From: Tetragonia tetragonoides
Taxonomy: Eukaryota; Streptophyta; Magnoliopsida; Caryophyllales; Aizoaceae
Reading direction: 5' to 3'
Assembly: GCA_038025085.1 (NCBI GenBank)
Contig: CM076154.1
Location: 32,728,501 to 32,792,500 of the forward strand
Length of the DNA: 64,000 nt
Shown here: positions 21,734-34,807 of the stretch, piece after piece
Numbering within the stretch: position 1 is the first letter of the stretch
Layout: each line of letters begins with the position of its first letter
Position numbers and translations under genes: made by a program
The notes under the pieces: generated by a model
What the model saw: the letters and a program-made list of their open reading frames with translations, nothing else
Database searches by the model: none
What the model was told of the DNA's origin: nothing

Positions 21734-24700
21734 ATGGCTAGTGTTGTCAAAAGAGGCATCTCCTTGTTCATATCAACCATCAGCTACTGTTTCTCTGGAT
21801 CTCATCACAATCATCCCAAAAGCTTTAGGAATGCTAAGTATTACAACATGCCCAAGGGTCGTCGACCACTGTCCTTGCAGGTTTGTAACCTTTTATTTTG
21901 TTTTGTTTCACTTTGGAATTATTTGTGCTTCTTTTTAGCACTTCTTGTAATTTGTGCTAATTAATATCAAGAACTATGATATGCATGGATGTTGAAGTAG
22001 ATTTGTGTCTCATATATGAAAATAATTAGCGGCTTTGAATATGCAAATAAGTATTTTGGTTACTCCACTCATCGCCAGATCATTAACTATGGGTTTAAAC
22101 TTTACCGGCCTGTTTGTGCTCAATTTGATTAAGGCTTAGTTATATTGAAATTTATCGATTGATCTAATAATTTTTCACGTATTCCTTTTCTAGTGTGCAA
22201 TTTTTGATTTACCAAATCAAAGTGTAATTCCATTTACTCGATCACATTTACTGTTATAAGTTAGTACGTGCTTTAAATTTAAAAGTATATTTCTTTTTAA
22301 TTGTATATGACCAGAAATTTTTGGTTTATCCCTAAATTGATAAGATCTTTCATGTTGTAGTAAAGACTCCACAAATCATAAAGCCCTTTGTCCCAGTCCT
22401 CCCCCCCCCCCCCAATGTAAAACATTAAAGTTAACAAAACAAAAACCAAAGGTTTATCATAATTTAAAGCCATAAATTCAATAAAAAAAAGACTAACAGC
22501 TATTTACCATTTTAGTCTGAAAGTATTCCTTTTAAACTTATGTGTCAATATTAAATGAACTTTTTGCGTACATATAAATATAGAAGTGAGCATCTTGATG
22601 TATCATGTACTCCCTCCGTCCCACAATATAAGTCGTTTAAGATTTTTGCACACGAATTAAGAAAGTTATTAAATATTCTAAAAGTAACATTCAAAGTTAT
22701 CTTTGGTTGCTTTTTTTAGACTGTGGAGCTACAAGTCCGCATGTGTTGCACGGGTTGTGAGAGAGTTGTGAAGGCCGCCATCTTGAAACTAAAAGGTAAT
22801 TTTTCAAGAGTGTTGGACAATATTTTAAAAAAATTCAGATGGCAAGTACTGAACTATTATGTTATTTAGAAATTCGAATATATACGAGTTGAATATATGT
22901 GTGTGTGAATATGATTTTTTATACTAGCAAAATCAAAGTTTTAAACATGGGAATGTTCTGCTCATTATACTGGCAATCACCTTCATTCACATATCAATCC
23001 ACCTTAGTTACATAACAACATAAGTATAGTAATCTTGATTAAATTGGATTTATTTTGAGATTTGCTTTAACTTTAAAAGTACCAATAACCTTTGAACCGT
23101 GCTTGTTTTAAATAACAAAAAGCTAAAACAAAAGTACTAATTGATAGGCTAAAAGCCCGTTTTCAAGCTTGTCTCGTTTTTAAATAATAAGTTGAACCGA
23201 AAAAGTAGCATCTTGATTTGTTTTCATAACTTAAGCTTAATGGATATATACAAGATTATTGAATATTGAGAATCTGACCTTTGGAGCTCATCACTATCAC
23301 AGTATCACTTACCCTTTAATTCAATAAAGATCAATCAATTCAAAGATGCACAAATAGTTGATTTTTTTTTGGGTGAAATGATTTTCAAGAATTAAAATCT
23401 ACAAAACAAAATAAAATAAAATTTGTCACACATATCCTTAGTCTAATCTCAATCATTATTTTCATTTTATGTTATTTAGTTTAAATTATATTTTTGCGCA
23501 ATTTAATCTACTCAGTAGCGATTGAGCCAATTTATATTTGATTAATTCAAAACAAAACTAAACCATTGTAATATGTGTCATATAGCATTTGTTCGTTTTT
23601 CTTGGGAGGGGGAGGGGGAGGGGGAGGGGTAAGGTTGGAGGCATTTTTAAGCATTGTACAGTGTTATCTACTGTTCTTTTTTAAAGGTAAAAAAGAGACT
23701 TTTATTCATAGAACTGTCATACGACATCTAAATCGAAAATAACTCTAGAATATACTGTATCAAAAGTAACAATAACAAATCTGCTAACATAATAATTGAC
23801 TAGAATACCCGAGCACGACTCCCAACATGCATAGTAATCATGTGCTTCCTTTGATGCTTCATCTTTGACGGAAGTGGAGATCTTCACTGCAAGTACCGTA
23901 ATAGTTTGCTCACAAAAGGTTGTATGATACCATTGATCTTGTGCATATCTGGTCCCCTAATTCATATTACTTCTACTAAATCGCACACTAGGCGAATAGA
24001 GTATTCTATAAAAAGGAAATTTATAAAAATCCATAATAACTCCACAACAGGGATAGAAAACTTATTCCACTTAGAGCGCAAAAACCAGAAATCAATAATA
24101 AAAAGAGGTGAAGAACATGAATCACAGGCCGGGATAGCCTAAAAATTTGTTCTAATAAGGTTAGGGTTTGAGAGAGGAAGAAAAGAGGCAAAAGAAAAAG
24201 GTTAAGGTTTTTTAATAGTTGTATAACTACATTTTTCAAACATAAGATTTGAAAATTTCTCATTAGTAGATAAATCATATGACATTTACAATGAAAGAAA
24301 TCCTAAAATTTTATAGATCTAACAAACAAAAGCATGAAATTTACTTGCCAAACTCATAACACAAATATTTTGAGGTTCCTGCCCTTCAAGATACTAGTTT
24401 TTCGCAATCAACAATTTGCTTCGATTTTCCTACATTTTTCACTCTATGGATATCTTTGACTAGTGGTGAGTGCAACGGGTATTCAATGGTGTATTGCACT
24501 ACTTAGACTTAAAATTGGATCCAACGGTTCCTAATTCTTAGAAATTGAAATTGATTGTACCAGTTTCTAATTATTAGGCATTGAAGTTGGATCCATCGGG
24601 TACCCACATTTCTGAAAACCCACATCAATTATAAAATCCTAATAATAGTGACCCAATTTAGAGTTTATTTAAATTAAAAAAAAACATGCAAAATCACCAA

Positions 24701-26104
24701 GCATAATCAACGTAGTTTGATTCGTGTATCTTGCGTGATTTAGTTTATGTGGTATCACTTCATAATACATCTATAATTGTTTACATAATTTGACATTTTC
24801 TGGGATTTGATAACTCGTAATTTCATGCACTTTACCAGTGAGATTCTTAGCTCACCAGGTACACTGTTGTATCCAATCGGTTCTGATTTCCAAAACTCAG
24901 GAATCAAAATCAGAATTGATTAATTAATACCGATTCCTATTTTGAAAATTGGAATTGGAATTAGTTGGACCAGTTCCTATTCCAAAGTTACTACTAGTTC
25001 AAACCAATTCCGATTTTGATACTGAGTATCCATATTTTTAACTCACCCCTATCTTGAAGGATGTAATTGTCGTTTGTAACTCGAATCCATTAATATTAGG
25101 CTAAAAAACATGTTTGCCAAACAAAGTCCTCACTATATTCAATCTAGAAGCCTTAAAAAGACTCAGAAGTCAGTGGGAGAATCTCATATAAAGAGAGAAC
25201 TAATTAGTCTCACATATGAATATAATTTTCCATCTAGTTTGGATTCATTAGAACGGGTGGGATTGTGGGAACGCTATAGGAGAATACCTTTTTAGCAAAT
25301 ACCTTTAGCAACAATAAAACAGTATACATGTATTCTATATCGGGTGCAAACGAGCTGATACAGTTGAGAGCAGCTTGTGAACATACTCGTTCAATAGTAA
25401 ACAAGTCAAGTACGAGTATCAATTCTAGGCTCGTTGAGTAAATGAGTCGAACATGAGCACTCCTATGCTCGGCTAGTTTAGTATTTTCATGGATTATGTT
25501 GCCTTGAAAATTAATGTACTCGCGAGTAGTTAGTGAACGACTCGCTAGATAAGATACGAGCCAGCCGAGCACAAACACTAATTCAAGACTCGTTTAGTAA
25601 GCGAGTCGGGTACAAACATAACAATATTCGGCTCGACTCGACTCGACTCGTTTGTGGTCCTAATTTTATAATCATGTAAACTTGCACTTGTGTATTATTT
25701 ATATGTTGCGAGTAAAATAAATCCTCGAAAGCTCAAAATTAAAGCCACTAACATAAACTTCATTTATTTATGAACACACAGGAGTGGATTCAGTGGAAGT
25801 GGACTTGGAGATGGAAAGTGTAACAGTGGTAGGTTATGTTGATCGGAATAGAGTTCTCAAGGCAGTAAGAAGGGCAGGAAAGAGGGCAGAATTCTCACCA
25901 TACCCTAATCCACCTCTTTACTTTACTTCTTCCTCAGATTATTTTAAAGATCTTACAAATGATTATAAGAAGAGTTATAACTATTATCGACATGGGTACA
26001 ATGTTGGAGATAGGCATGGTACTATTCCGGTTACTTATCGTGGTGATGATAGAGTTAGTAATATGTTTAATGATGATAATGTAAATGCTTGTTGTGTTAT
26101 GTAG
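21734..26104 (+). CDS. Heavy-metal-associated isoprenylated plant protein (HIPP), three exons
   Basis: Exons: 21734-21880, 22720-22795 and 25782-26104, joined at GT-AG sites (CAG/gtttgt; ttttttag/ACTG; AAAG/gtaat; cacag/GAGT). Together they give 181 residues. Residues 50 to about 115 form an HMA (heavy-metal-associated) domain with the metal-binding MCCTGC at 57-62. The C-terminus is a CaaX farnesylation box, CCVM (178-181), so the protein is expected to be prenylated and membrane-anchored. The N-terminal 49 residues are basic and rich in His/Ser. The tail has the acidic 'FNDDNVNAC' often seen in one HIPP subgroup. HIPPs bind metals such as Cd, Cu and Zn and can interact with transcription factors; specificity is unknown here. 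The second intron is ~3 kb and holds a retroposon, a G-rich tract and low-complexity words, yet splice sites and frame are intact. The ATG at 21734 starts the reading frame after a short leader. Confidence 0.88.
22605..22700. repeat. Stowaway MITE terminus fragment in HIPP intron 1
   Basis: 'tactccctccgtcccacaa' is a typical Stowaway end, flanked by TA on the left. No matching right terminus was found before exon 2, so it looks truncated. It ends close to the acceptor site at 22719. Confidence 0.5.
23604..23629 (+). other. G-rich tract (potential G-quadruplex) in HIPP intron 2
   Basis: Five runs of three to five G residues are separated by single A residues on the sense strand, fitting the G3+N1-7 pattern for an intramolecular quadruplex in the transcript and DNA. 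Any effect on splicing or transcription is inference. Confidence 0.6.
23683..24216 (-). mobile_element. A-tailed short retroposon, copy B, in HIPP intron 2
   Basis: It aligns with copies at 14057-14674 (inverted relative to this) and 10413-10958. Shared blocks include 'gaagatctccacttccgtc', 'aaaggaagcacatgattac' and 'ggtatcatac'. It lies antisense to the HIPP gene. The boundaries are approximate because no target duplication was convincing. Confidence 0.6.
24470..25040. repeat. Degenerate word repeat ('ggttcctaatt', 'ggaattgg') in HIPP intron 2
   Basis: Short related words ('gaattggaa', 'ccagttcctatt', 'ggatccaacggttcc') recur without a fixed period. This is a low-complexity plant repeat of dispersed oligomers with no coding content. 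Confidence 0.45.
25310..25665. repeat. Degenerate 'CGAGC/GCTCG' word repeat in HIPP intron 2
   Basis: It contains many copies of words such as 'gctcggc', 'cgagtc' and 'gactcg', ending in (CTCGA)n at 25632-25651. There is no fixed unit length and no coding content. It ends ~115 bases before the acceptor of exon 3. Confidence 0.45.
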
Positions 26105-26490
26105 TGGCATGTAATCTTTGCCATATTGAATGCCTTTTTCAATTTTTTAAGGCTCCATCAAAAAAGAAAGTTACTTATATATCTCTAAATATATGTTAAG
26201 CTCTCGCACTTTTGGTGTAAGCTAAGTATTGTATCAATCATTATTCTCTTGGTTGATGTGGATGGTCGATTTCCAATCTGATCAAGAATTCGGGAAGTGA
26301 TTTCGCCAAGGAAATAACTACTCTTTTCAAGGCAAATGTCTCAAGTAGAAGAAGTATATGCCTTGGATGCAGTAATTGCTACTTTGGCAAAATCATTACC
26401 CCAAAACTTCGGTACCAATTAACCTAACTAATATCCACAATATTTCTACTATTAAATTAAGATTACCTTAGCTCTCTTAGCACCTAATCT
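26105..26490. other. HIPP 3' flank
   Basis: It contains the 3' untranslated region and then sequence of unknown origin. No sharp polyadenylation signal was identified and no other gene is seen. Confidence 0.4.
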
Positions 26491-26493
26491 AAT

Positions 26494-28010
26494 CTAGTTT
26501 GTTTGTTTTCTCTTGCTATACTCAATATAGAATATCTGGATTTGAGAAATTAAGAGAATTAAGAATTCAATCTGACACAAGTTTTTGAATTCTTTGTTTG
26601 ATTTGGATATTTGATCCAAACGATTATGCCAGAGTGATAAAGAATTCTCATTGGTTTTAATTTTCTTTTTGGTACCACGTGAACTTACATGCAAGGTTTC
26701 AACTATGTGAAACAATTGTCTCAAGAAAATATAGGCTATCATATCCTGATAAAAGATCGGAACCAATAAAATTTGAACCTTGATAAGACTACCTTTAGTG
26801 TTTCCAAATGGACAATAGTAACCTCATTTGTCCAATGTGGCAACAAATCTTAATTCCATCTAAGACTACCTTTAATTCCAGCAAACCTCATTTGTCCACC
26901 ATGATAAGACTACCTTTACCGTTTAAACGACGGTACTACAAATGTCTCTTTCGAATCCAAATAAAATCCAGTCTTTAACATTAGCCTCAACTTCAGCGTG
27001 CTTATCGTCTACATAGATGTATCTTTCACCATCAATCGGTTTTCGGCAGCTCGAGCAACCCTTCACATGCACACTTATGTGATGAGTAGTAGAACTAGAA
27101 TCTACATACCCACCAAGTGTCTTTGATACCAAAGTCAAATGAATCTCAGAACAAACAAAAGCAAGAGACATGCTATTTTTCGCATGCCAAGCATGGTATT
27201 TGGTATAGTCCCCCTTCATGTGATTAGTCACCTTACAAAAAAAAGCAACTTGATTCCATAGTTCAACTTTATTTTCCTTATGTTGCTTCTTTTGGGGGCT
27301 TGACACTGCAGCTTCCTTATATTTCATTTTCACATTGTCCTTAGAGCTTGATGCAAAATGAGCACTTTTTGTCTTATCTTGCTTTATTCGATCTCTCTTC
27401 CTCTTGCACACAATGTGACTGAGCTCATTGAAGAGTCCATTTCTCCTTTATGCAGTTGTAACTAACTTTAAAATGATTAAATTGTGCTTGAAGAGAGATC
27501 AAAACTAATTACACAAGCAATTCCTCAAGTAATATAAGCTTGAGTACCTTTAGTTTTGAAGCAATATGAGACATTGCCAAAATATACTCCCTTATGTTCC
27601 CTTTGCGATTATGCCTCATGGAAATAAACAAGATTACTCTAAAATACTAGTTTTCGCCTTTTTGTTTTGTGCAAAAGGGTTTCTTAAATTCGGCAAGGAA
27701 TTGGCATTATCATCTTCAGACATATATAGTGCCACATGAATGATCTGAAATTGCACGTTCACGATCATAAGAGTTATCCGATTTGAGCGTTTTCACTTCT
27801 CCATCTCCCTATTTTATTGATCAGATCTAGATGAACCATTATGAGCAGCAAGTTTCTCAATCAGAAGTACAAGGTCTAGATCCATGCAACCGAGAACTAT
27901 CATAACATTCTCTTTACATTCCTTAAAGTTTATTTCGTTAAGCACACGGATACTGCTAACTTTTGTAGCAAGTATTATTGCAGTAGCAGAACGACTGAAA
28001 GAGAACAAAA
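26494..28010 (-). pseudogene. Decayed Copia gag-protease-integrase fragment
   Basis: Read on the minus strand. The first block (about 28008-27830) resembles a retrotransposon gag start (LNEINFKECKENVMIVLGCM). A gag zinc-knuckle-like stretch (FFCKVTNHMKGDYTKYH, about 27180-27245) is next, then a protease-like 'YVDSSSTTHHIS' (about 27075-27115; the usual active-site DSG triad reads DSS). A GAG-pre-integrase block, SLWHNRLDQISKS, lies near 26610-26650. The RT and RNase H parts and recognisable LTRs are absent. It is a relic, distinct in sequence from the 3848-8909 element. Confidence 0.7.
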
Positions 28011-28657
28011 GATAATATAAAACACAACCTCATAACAACTTAACTTTAATTTACAGATTCAAAAAAACTTTGTTTTATGTAGTAATTTTCATTTGAGGAT
28101 AATTCGAGGTTTATAAATAAAAGCAATAATAGCATAAGCAGAAATTTTGAGCATTTATATGGGGATTTTTGAGTCAAAATTAAGGAAAAATATTTTAAGA
28201 AGACCGATAAAATGAAATATCAATATGACAATATTACTTTAAGGGTGAATTTAACAACAATTACCAATGGTGGTTACAATGCAAATTTTATGAACAAACA
28301 TAGGAGTACCGATTGGAATTATAAAAAAAACCATTAGGAAAAGACATAAATCAAGGATACCAATTGGAATTATCTTTAAAGTATTTCAACTTCAAAGCGG
28401 TGTGTTTTGAGTAATGTTTTAGGGTCTTTCCTCGTTCAGTGAATGAAATAAGACTTATAACTTGATACACACGCTCACTCTTTGGTATACTCCTAACAGG
28501 TTATTTCTCGAGGAAATTACCTACAAAATAGACAAAAGTGGTCCAAAGAGGTTTCCGAGATTATTTCACTTCGTCGACGGTCTCAAGTCAATCCTTTTCT
28601 TAAGAGGAGTGTGGATTCTTCATTAGAAGTTAGTTAGTCTTTCATTGAATAAAATCA
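28011..28657. other. Non-coding DNA before the TA-delimited elements
   Basis: The stretch is AT-rich and no gene or repeat family was recognised. It ends in the first (TA)n tract. Confidence 0.4.
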
Positions 28658-28677
28658 ATATATATATATATATATAT
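28658..28677. repeat. (TA)n tract 1
   Basis: An uninterrupted alternating TA run of 20 bases. It is the left boundary of the small TA-delimited element. Confidence 0.9.
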
Positions 28678-29291
28678 GGTTCAAATCTGGTGCGTACTAA
28701 TGTTAAATGTGAACTGTGCGAACTATGCATCTTAACCGTCAATCAATCGCACGATTTTTTTCTTCTAAAAATAAAAGCACTGCTCACTCTCAGTCCCTGT
28801 TCTGTGCAACACGTGACAGTGACAGGTATGTGATGCCATCTACCGTACCCACCCCACCAAGTCAGTTTCTCTCTCCACCCTTTCAATTCTCTCTCCACCG
28901 TACCGTACCCTTTCATCTCTCTCATGCCCTTTCATGCCCGCACCCCATCTCATGTGCGGCACCCCATATCGTCATCTACCTTGCCGCTATTGTATTTTAA
29001 GGAGAGAGAAAGTATATGGAGAAGACCAAGGGAGCCACCGTGTCATCGCCGGCGGGAGGCGGACTTCCGATGAGCTTTGGTCAGTGACCACTATTCCATG
29101 GTACTGGTGGCATTGCACAGATCAAGTCTCAAAGGTGGTTGGCCATAACTTGAGGAGGGACACGTAACACCATGTCCATATGTTTTTATATGTTTTTGAG
29201 GGGTGAGGATGTAAGATCTCAACCGTTTATTTTTCAAAGATTGTTAGTTCGTAGTTCACATATAATAGGGAGTTCACACCGGAATCGAATT
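28678..29291. mobile_element. Small TA-delimited element (III) with imperfect inverted ends
   Basis: The left arm ('tctggtgcg', 'atgtgaactg', 'gcgaacta', 'cttaaccgt') and the inverted right arm ('ccggtgtgaact', 'atgtgaacta', 'cgaacta', 'aacggttgagatc') are similar over about 80 bases. (TA)n tracts lie directly outside both arms (28658-28677, 29292-29304). The interior has CT-rich and GC-richer stretches with no convincing gene. Confidence 0.55.
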
Positions 29292-29304
29292 CTATATATA
29301 TATA
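29292..29304. repeat. (TA)n tract 2
   Basis: A short alternating TA run followed by (GA)n. It separates elements III and I. Confidence 0.85.
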
Positions 29305-31025
29305 GAGAGAGAGAATAGGGATCTGGTGAGAAGGGAGCTTACGGTGAAAAGTGATCTCAGTCATTCAATCGCGCTAATCGAACGCTTCATATTCCCCCCA
29401 TTTCATTAATGGCATGATTCGTAAATACGCTGAACCAGAAATCTTATTCTTTGAAAAGAAAAAAAAAAAAAAAATTCTCCTTTCTCTCTCCTGAGTAGTC
29501 GACGACTCGACGTTCGTTGTTACTTATTCTCCCTCCTCTGCTAATGCTTCTCTCTCTTCTTCTCCCTCCTTTCCCGGCCAACACCTTTTCTTCTTTTCCA
29601 TCTCCTGTTATGCAGCTATGCATCCGAATTAGCATAAGAGCGATGATGAGTCAGATTTTGTGAACTTCTGTAACCATAGCGAATTGAAATTTTGAGGTTA
29701 GTTTTTGATAACTCTTTTAGGCGAAATTTGTAATTTGTTGAAACTAGGGTATCATGTTTGTGTTTGGATGTAATTATTTTTCTAATTTGTGGTTGTTGTT
29801 AGTGATTGATGCAATTTTTATCTTAGTTCTATTAATATGCAATGTATTGAAGGATTTTGGGATTTTAGGGTTTTGTACGAAAAAGAGGTTTTTTTTCTTT
29901 GTAATTATTCTAGATTCAGATTTGCTTCGAATGGGAATTTGTTTAAGAATTGTTTGGATTGAGTACACTGGCTTTGAAATAATTGTGAAAATCACTGCAT
30001 TTACATCCACAACCTATGACGCTTGAAAATTCACATGTCATTAGTGCAGTTAGGATATGATACGATTAGATGAGTTGAATAATTTGCTGGTGTGACAATT
30101 GTTGTAATCAGTAATTGTTTTGGGGGCAGGAAGGTGTATGTAGGTTTGTAATGTTGGTATGTATAACAATGACTCCGTTTATGCATAATTTTGACCTTTT
30201 TTACAACAAAAAGTGACCCCCTTATACTGGACATAAAGCATTGAGAATCACAAATAACAAGTGACTTAGAAGCAATAATATAGTAGAAACAGGGGTAGTG
30301 CAACTCTGTTTAATACACAAAATTTGTATAATTTGAAACTCTGCAATGACATCCATCTCCCTCTTGAATAACAAGAATGGCTCATAAACATTGTGAAATA
30401 GTGAAAGAACAATGTCACTTAAACTGCAATAAGATTAAGCGGTCAATTTCAAAAGAGAATGGGGTCATCTCTAAGACTTTACAAAGTCACTTACAAAATA
30501 ATGAAAAAACAATGGCAATGTCGACTACTAAAAATTAAAACAAAACCTCGATAATATTAGGGGGTCATTGTAAAACTAGAGGGGTCACTTCTAAGTCTAA
30601 ATAAGGTCACTAATAAAAATAATGATCAACAATGCTCTTTTGCAGTATGCTCTTTCTAGTTTTGTATTAGTTGTCAAGTCTGGCACTGTGTACTTGGTAC
30701 TTTGAGCTGCTTTTGCTAGCTCTTACCAAGTTACCATTTATTTTGAGGGTCACTCTTAAGTGTTGTTGAGGTCATTTTATCATCAACTTACGGTAACTTA
30801 TTATTAGGTTCATGCGTTTGTTTCATGTTTATGCAATTTTTATACTAATCTTGTAATTTTCATTTGTCTGCTTTGTCTATTTTTGTAATATCTATCACCG
30901 TCTACTTGGTACTATGAGCTGGTTTTGCATGATCTTTCCTTTTTATTTTGATGGTCACTTGTAAGTGTTTTTGGGTCACCCGCAAGGCATTATGGTCATT
31001 TGTACGTGTTTCTGCTTGTTAAATA

Positions 31026-31291
31026 CTACCTCCGTTCCATAGAAACACTCCCATTTCATTTTGGACCAAAAACCAATGCAAGTGCTTTTTGACATATGCT
31101 TTCCTCTTATACCCTCAACCTTGTGTGGTAGAGAAGGGGTAGGTGGGGTTAGTAAAATCCACACAATTAATTAAAAGCAAGGGTAAAATAGTATATTACT
31201 ACTAAAATTGTTTACTAAATGTAGAAATGGTATCGTTTGTGTGAAACATCCATTTTTGAAAAATGGGAGCGTTTGAATGGAACGGAGGTAG
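31026..31291. mobile_element. Stowaway MITE, 266 bp, nested in element I
   Basis: The ends CTACCTCCGTTCCATAGAAA and the matching GGAACGGAGGTAG form long inverted repeats, flanked by TA (31024-31025, 31292-31293). This is the standard terminus and target of Stowaway (Tc1/mariner-derived) MITEs. Confidence 0.88.
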
Positions 31292-31577
31292 TACTTGATA
31301 TTGTTTGTTGAGGAAAGTTGTCTAATGGTTTCACATTTCTCACCCAAATTTTTGCCAAAGCCAAAAGAGGTTTGACGCAAAAACATAATCAGACTTTGTT
31401 CTCTACCTAGTGTGAAACTGCACTGAAGGAGTCTGCCAAGTTCCAAGCTGTCTATGAGAAATTCGGCATTGGAAGAGTTCAGCATCAGGTCAGTTTGTAT
31501 GTCATTTGATTTTGCTTTCCTCATAGTTTGACCTATATATGAAAAGTATTATTATGTATTATTGGTATTGAAATGAA

Positions 31578-31648
31578 AGCCTATTAGCTCAATTGGTAGA
31601 GCAATGTGCTTTGCACAATAAATATGGGTTCGAATCCTACATAGGCTA
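31578..31648 (+). tRNA. tRNA-like module (pseudo-tRNA) a
   Basis: The 71-nt unit has a perfect 7-bp acceptor stem (AGCCTAT/ATAGGCT), a perfect D stem (GCTC/GAGC), an A box 'TAGCTCAATTGG' and a perfect B box GGTTCGAATCC. In the anticodon region only TGTGC-TTT-GCACA pairs, giving a tight hairpin rather than a normal 5-bp/7-base arm. The loop TTTGCAC resembles alanine tRNA (UGC), but the G3:U70 identity pair is absent. It is likely a transposon-borne tRNA relic with an intact pol III promoter rather than a working tRNA. Confidence 0.5.
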
Positions 31649-31981
31649 CTACTTGACAATTTAGGTCACTTGTTGAATAAACAAGGTCACTTTCTGATTA
31701 AATAAGGGTCACTTTTTGATTAAATAAGCGTCACTTTATAGCTAATTAAGGGTCACTTTATCTATACAACGGTCACTTTAGCTATAAATTGGTATCAAAT
31801 TTACATTTATGCAACAAATTGATAGATCCCTGTTATAAATTGTCATTTTTTGCAATGTTTGTGTATAGCTACTCAGTTCTGGAAACTTCTACCTCAAACT
31901 TCTGCTTTGACTGAATCAAAGGTAAACCCCTCTTACTTTTTTCTTAAACAACATTGCTGATGCAAAAAAAGAATCATTTCA

Positions 31982-32049
31982 TAGCCCATGTAGGATTCGA
32001 ACCTACATCTCAGAAGTGCACGGTGCTCTACCAATTGAGCTAATAGGCT
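31982..32049 (-). tRNA. tRNA-like module (pseudo-tRNA) b
   Basis: The acceptor stem is AGCCTAT/ATGGGCT (one G-T pair), with intact D and T arms (GTAGG/CCTAC around TTCGAAT) and B box. The anticodon region is about four bases short and does not pair normally. It is oriented opposite to module a, 330 bases downstream of it. Confidence 0.45.
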
Positions 32050-33690
32050 TGAGAACACAATTGAGAGCACGGAAAAACAACCACCTTTAACATATAATCA
32101 CAACCGTTCCCACAGATGCTTTCTTCCGAAAACTGAAGTATTTTTCACATCATATATGTTCAACGAATTCAGTATCCAGTAGCTTTAAACAACGAGTTGA
32201 AGTAGTCTTACCTTTGCATTTACCAGCAACCACTGAAATTCAGATCCCAATCCACTAGCAACTCTGAAAAAAATTCATCCAAGCTAAGAGTTCATTTCAG
32301 ATAAGTATGGTAAGAAGACACTCACATATAAGATCCATCCAAGCTAAAAGGCAAGGGTCACTAAAGCACAAGAAAGGGGTCACTTTAATACAACAACAAA
32401 TGCATAATTTGATTGCCTTCACAACCATCCTTAATAGGTTTTGTAGAAATTACCTAGTCAAATTTACTGATTTTAATATAAGCAATGATACTTCAGGACA
32501 AAAAATAGTTGACAAACAAAAAATAGAAAGAAATAGGATTGAGGGGTCACTTTAAGAGGGGTTAGGGGGTCACTTTTAAAGCTCCATTGGGTCAGTTGTA
32601 GACTATAAAATCATAGCTTGTCTTAAAACGCACGGGGGATACGATGTAAAACTAAAATCTACACCTAGTGAACCCTAAAAGCAGATTTAACCTAAACTGA
32701 GGGGCTAATGCATGTAAAAGTCGGGAGCCAATATGAAGTGCATGTCGTTTAAACCTTGCAACTGTTTTAATACAAGCTACGGTGAATATAAAACAAACTA
32801 AAAAAGGGGTCATATTAAGAAGATAAATAGTTCATTTACAAACAAATAGGGACTTATAAGACAATTTTGCGGACATTCTAAAAAGAGAATGGGTCACTTA
32901 TTGAACATATTAAGGTCACTTACGGGGTAGAGCAACAAATTAAAATGGTAAACATCAACAAAAGAAAGCTGAAAACTAAACTGCAATAGCCCACCAGTCC
33001 CTCCAAACTTGACAGCATTATTGAGATCACCACAAACTAGTTCACTTCCTAAGACAACCAGTCCTGAAATAAATCCTCAACATGCAGCAAAAAAGAACCA
33101 TGGTAATTTTACATTCCCAAACAATAATAAACAACACCCTTTGAAAAAAGAAGATTATTACTCACACGTGGGTTATCATCTAACAAGCCTTCTACAGCCA
33201 AGGACGATCCTTTCCCTATGAATAATGAAGTACATCACATATTCATATCCCATAGAATACAGAAACTTGAGGGACAAGTGACTCGAAAACATCAATAATT
33301 TGAACAATACAGCGAAATTGAAAGCATGAAATGTGAATCACAAAGTCTATGTTTTACTTCATGACAGAGATCCGTGATGCAGAGTCAGGGGGTCCCTTTT
33401 TAGCTAAAAATAGGGGTCACTTTTTAGTTAAACACCGGTCACTTTCTAGAGGAATGAGTAGCATATAACTTGGACAGGGCAACTAAATCACAAAATGACT
33501 AGAACAATAATGTCACTGAAAGGAAGAAAGTCTCAATATTTGCTATGCACTTTGGTTAATACATACACACCATTTTTGTTATAGTGAGCCATCACAAAGG
33601 TCACTTTTTTGAAAAACACGGGTCACTTTTTTTGTTAAATATGAGTCACTTTATAACTTAATATCCTAACTTTTTTGAAAAATATAAGAA

Positions 33691-33735
33691 CGCTATGTAG
33701 GATTCAAACCTAAAACTATGCTATGCACTTAATTT
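33691..33735 (-). repeat. Partial tRNA-like module f
   Basis: Only the T arm and 3' acceptor half of the module are recognisable ('gctatgtaggattcaaacct' on the plus strand). The 5' half is missing. Confidence 0.35.
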
Positions 33736-34807
33736 GAAGTGAACAACAAAAATGAGGTAATGATCACTATCATCCCACTCTATAGTAAAGTGCTCATCAG
33801 TGATCACGGAAGCATACATTTTGATATTATACAAAAAGGCATCCAATTGGATTCACTTATAGTTATACATACTCAGTCTAGTCTGTATTCTCTCCAGATA
33901 TCAAGAAGCATCTATTTCTACAGTCAAAATTAAACCAATCAACCCATTGTTTCTCTCATGCATTGAAATATCACCAAACTATAGATTAATTGTAATAATC
34001 CTCAAACTTCCAAAATTATCTAACCTGAACAGTCCTCCAACTTGAAATTCAGCCTAGATTCTCACATTTCAGTGGAAAACAACCAATAGCAAATAGATCA
34101 ATTCAAAAACAAAAATACAAACTCGATGGCTTCAAATTTTGGCGTTTTAGCTACAAATATAATACTACACAAATCAAATTCAAAGGCAACTCAAATTATC
34201 TTATTATGAATCAAACACTGTTGGTAATAACACTTCAATTTCAATTGCAGGTCAAATTAATGAATTACTACTTCAAATTAAGGAGAAAAATAAGAAGAGT
34301 ACAAATAATAACAAACTTGGAACAGAAGTACACACATTAATCCATATTGATCACCATATATATCGTTGGAAGATAGATTCAAGATTTCAAGTACGGACTT
34401 CATTTGGATCGTTAAATTTGACGAATTGACAAATCCTAGAAAATATAAGTTCAATTTTGGGATTACTACTATGGAGAGAGAAAGAGAGAGAGAGCATACA
34501 AATTGTGTCGATCGATGATTTCGTGGAGACAATTACATGGCCGTAGATAGCCATCTTTGTGCTGCCGCCATGGGTTCGAGGAGAGAGAAATATAGGAGAG
34601 AGCGAGCGTACAGACTATAGAGTGGAGGGGCCTAGAGGAGAGAGAAACAAATTAAGGATTGGGTTTGAAGAGAGAGAATAGGGTAGAATCAGGTTCATCA
34701 TAAATTAAAACACGCTCGACTCAACAACCATCTGATCTTATTGATTCAATGGTTTAGATCACTTCTCCCCTTCTCACTGTAGCTTGTCATCTCACCTGAA
34801 CTCTATT

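Noticed and set aside
25234..25578. 114-residue minus-strand frame in HIPP intron 2
   Set aside because: It lies in low-complexity CGAGC words; antisense to the intron and without recognisable domains.
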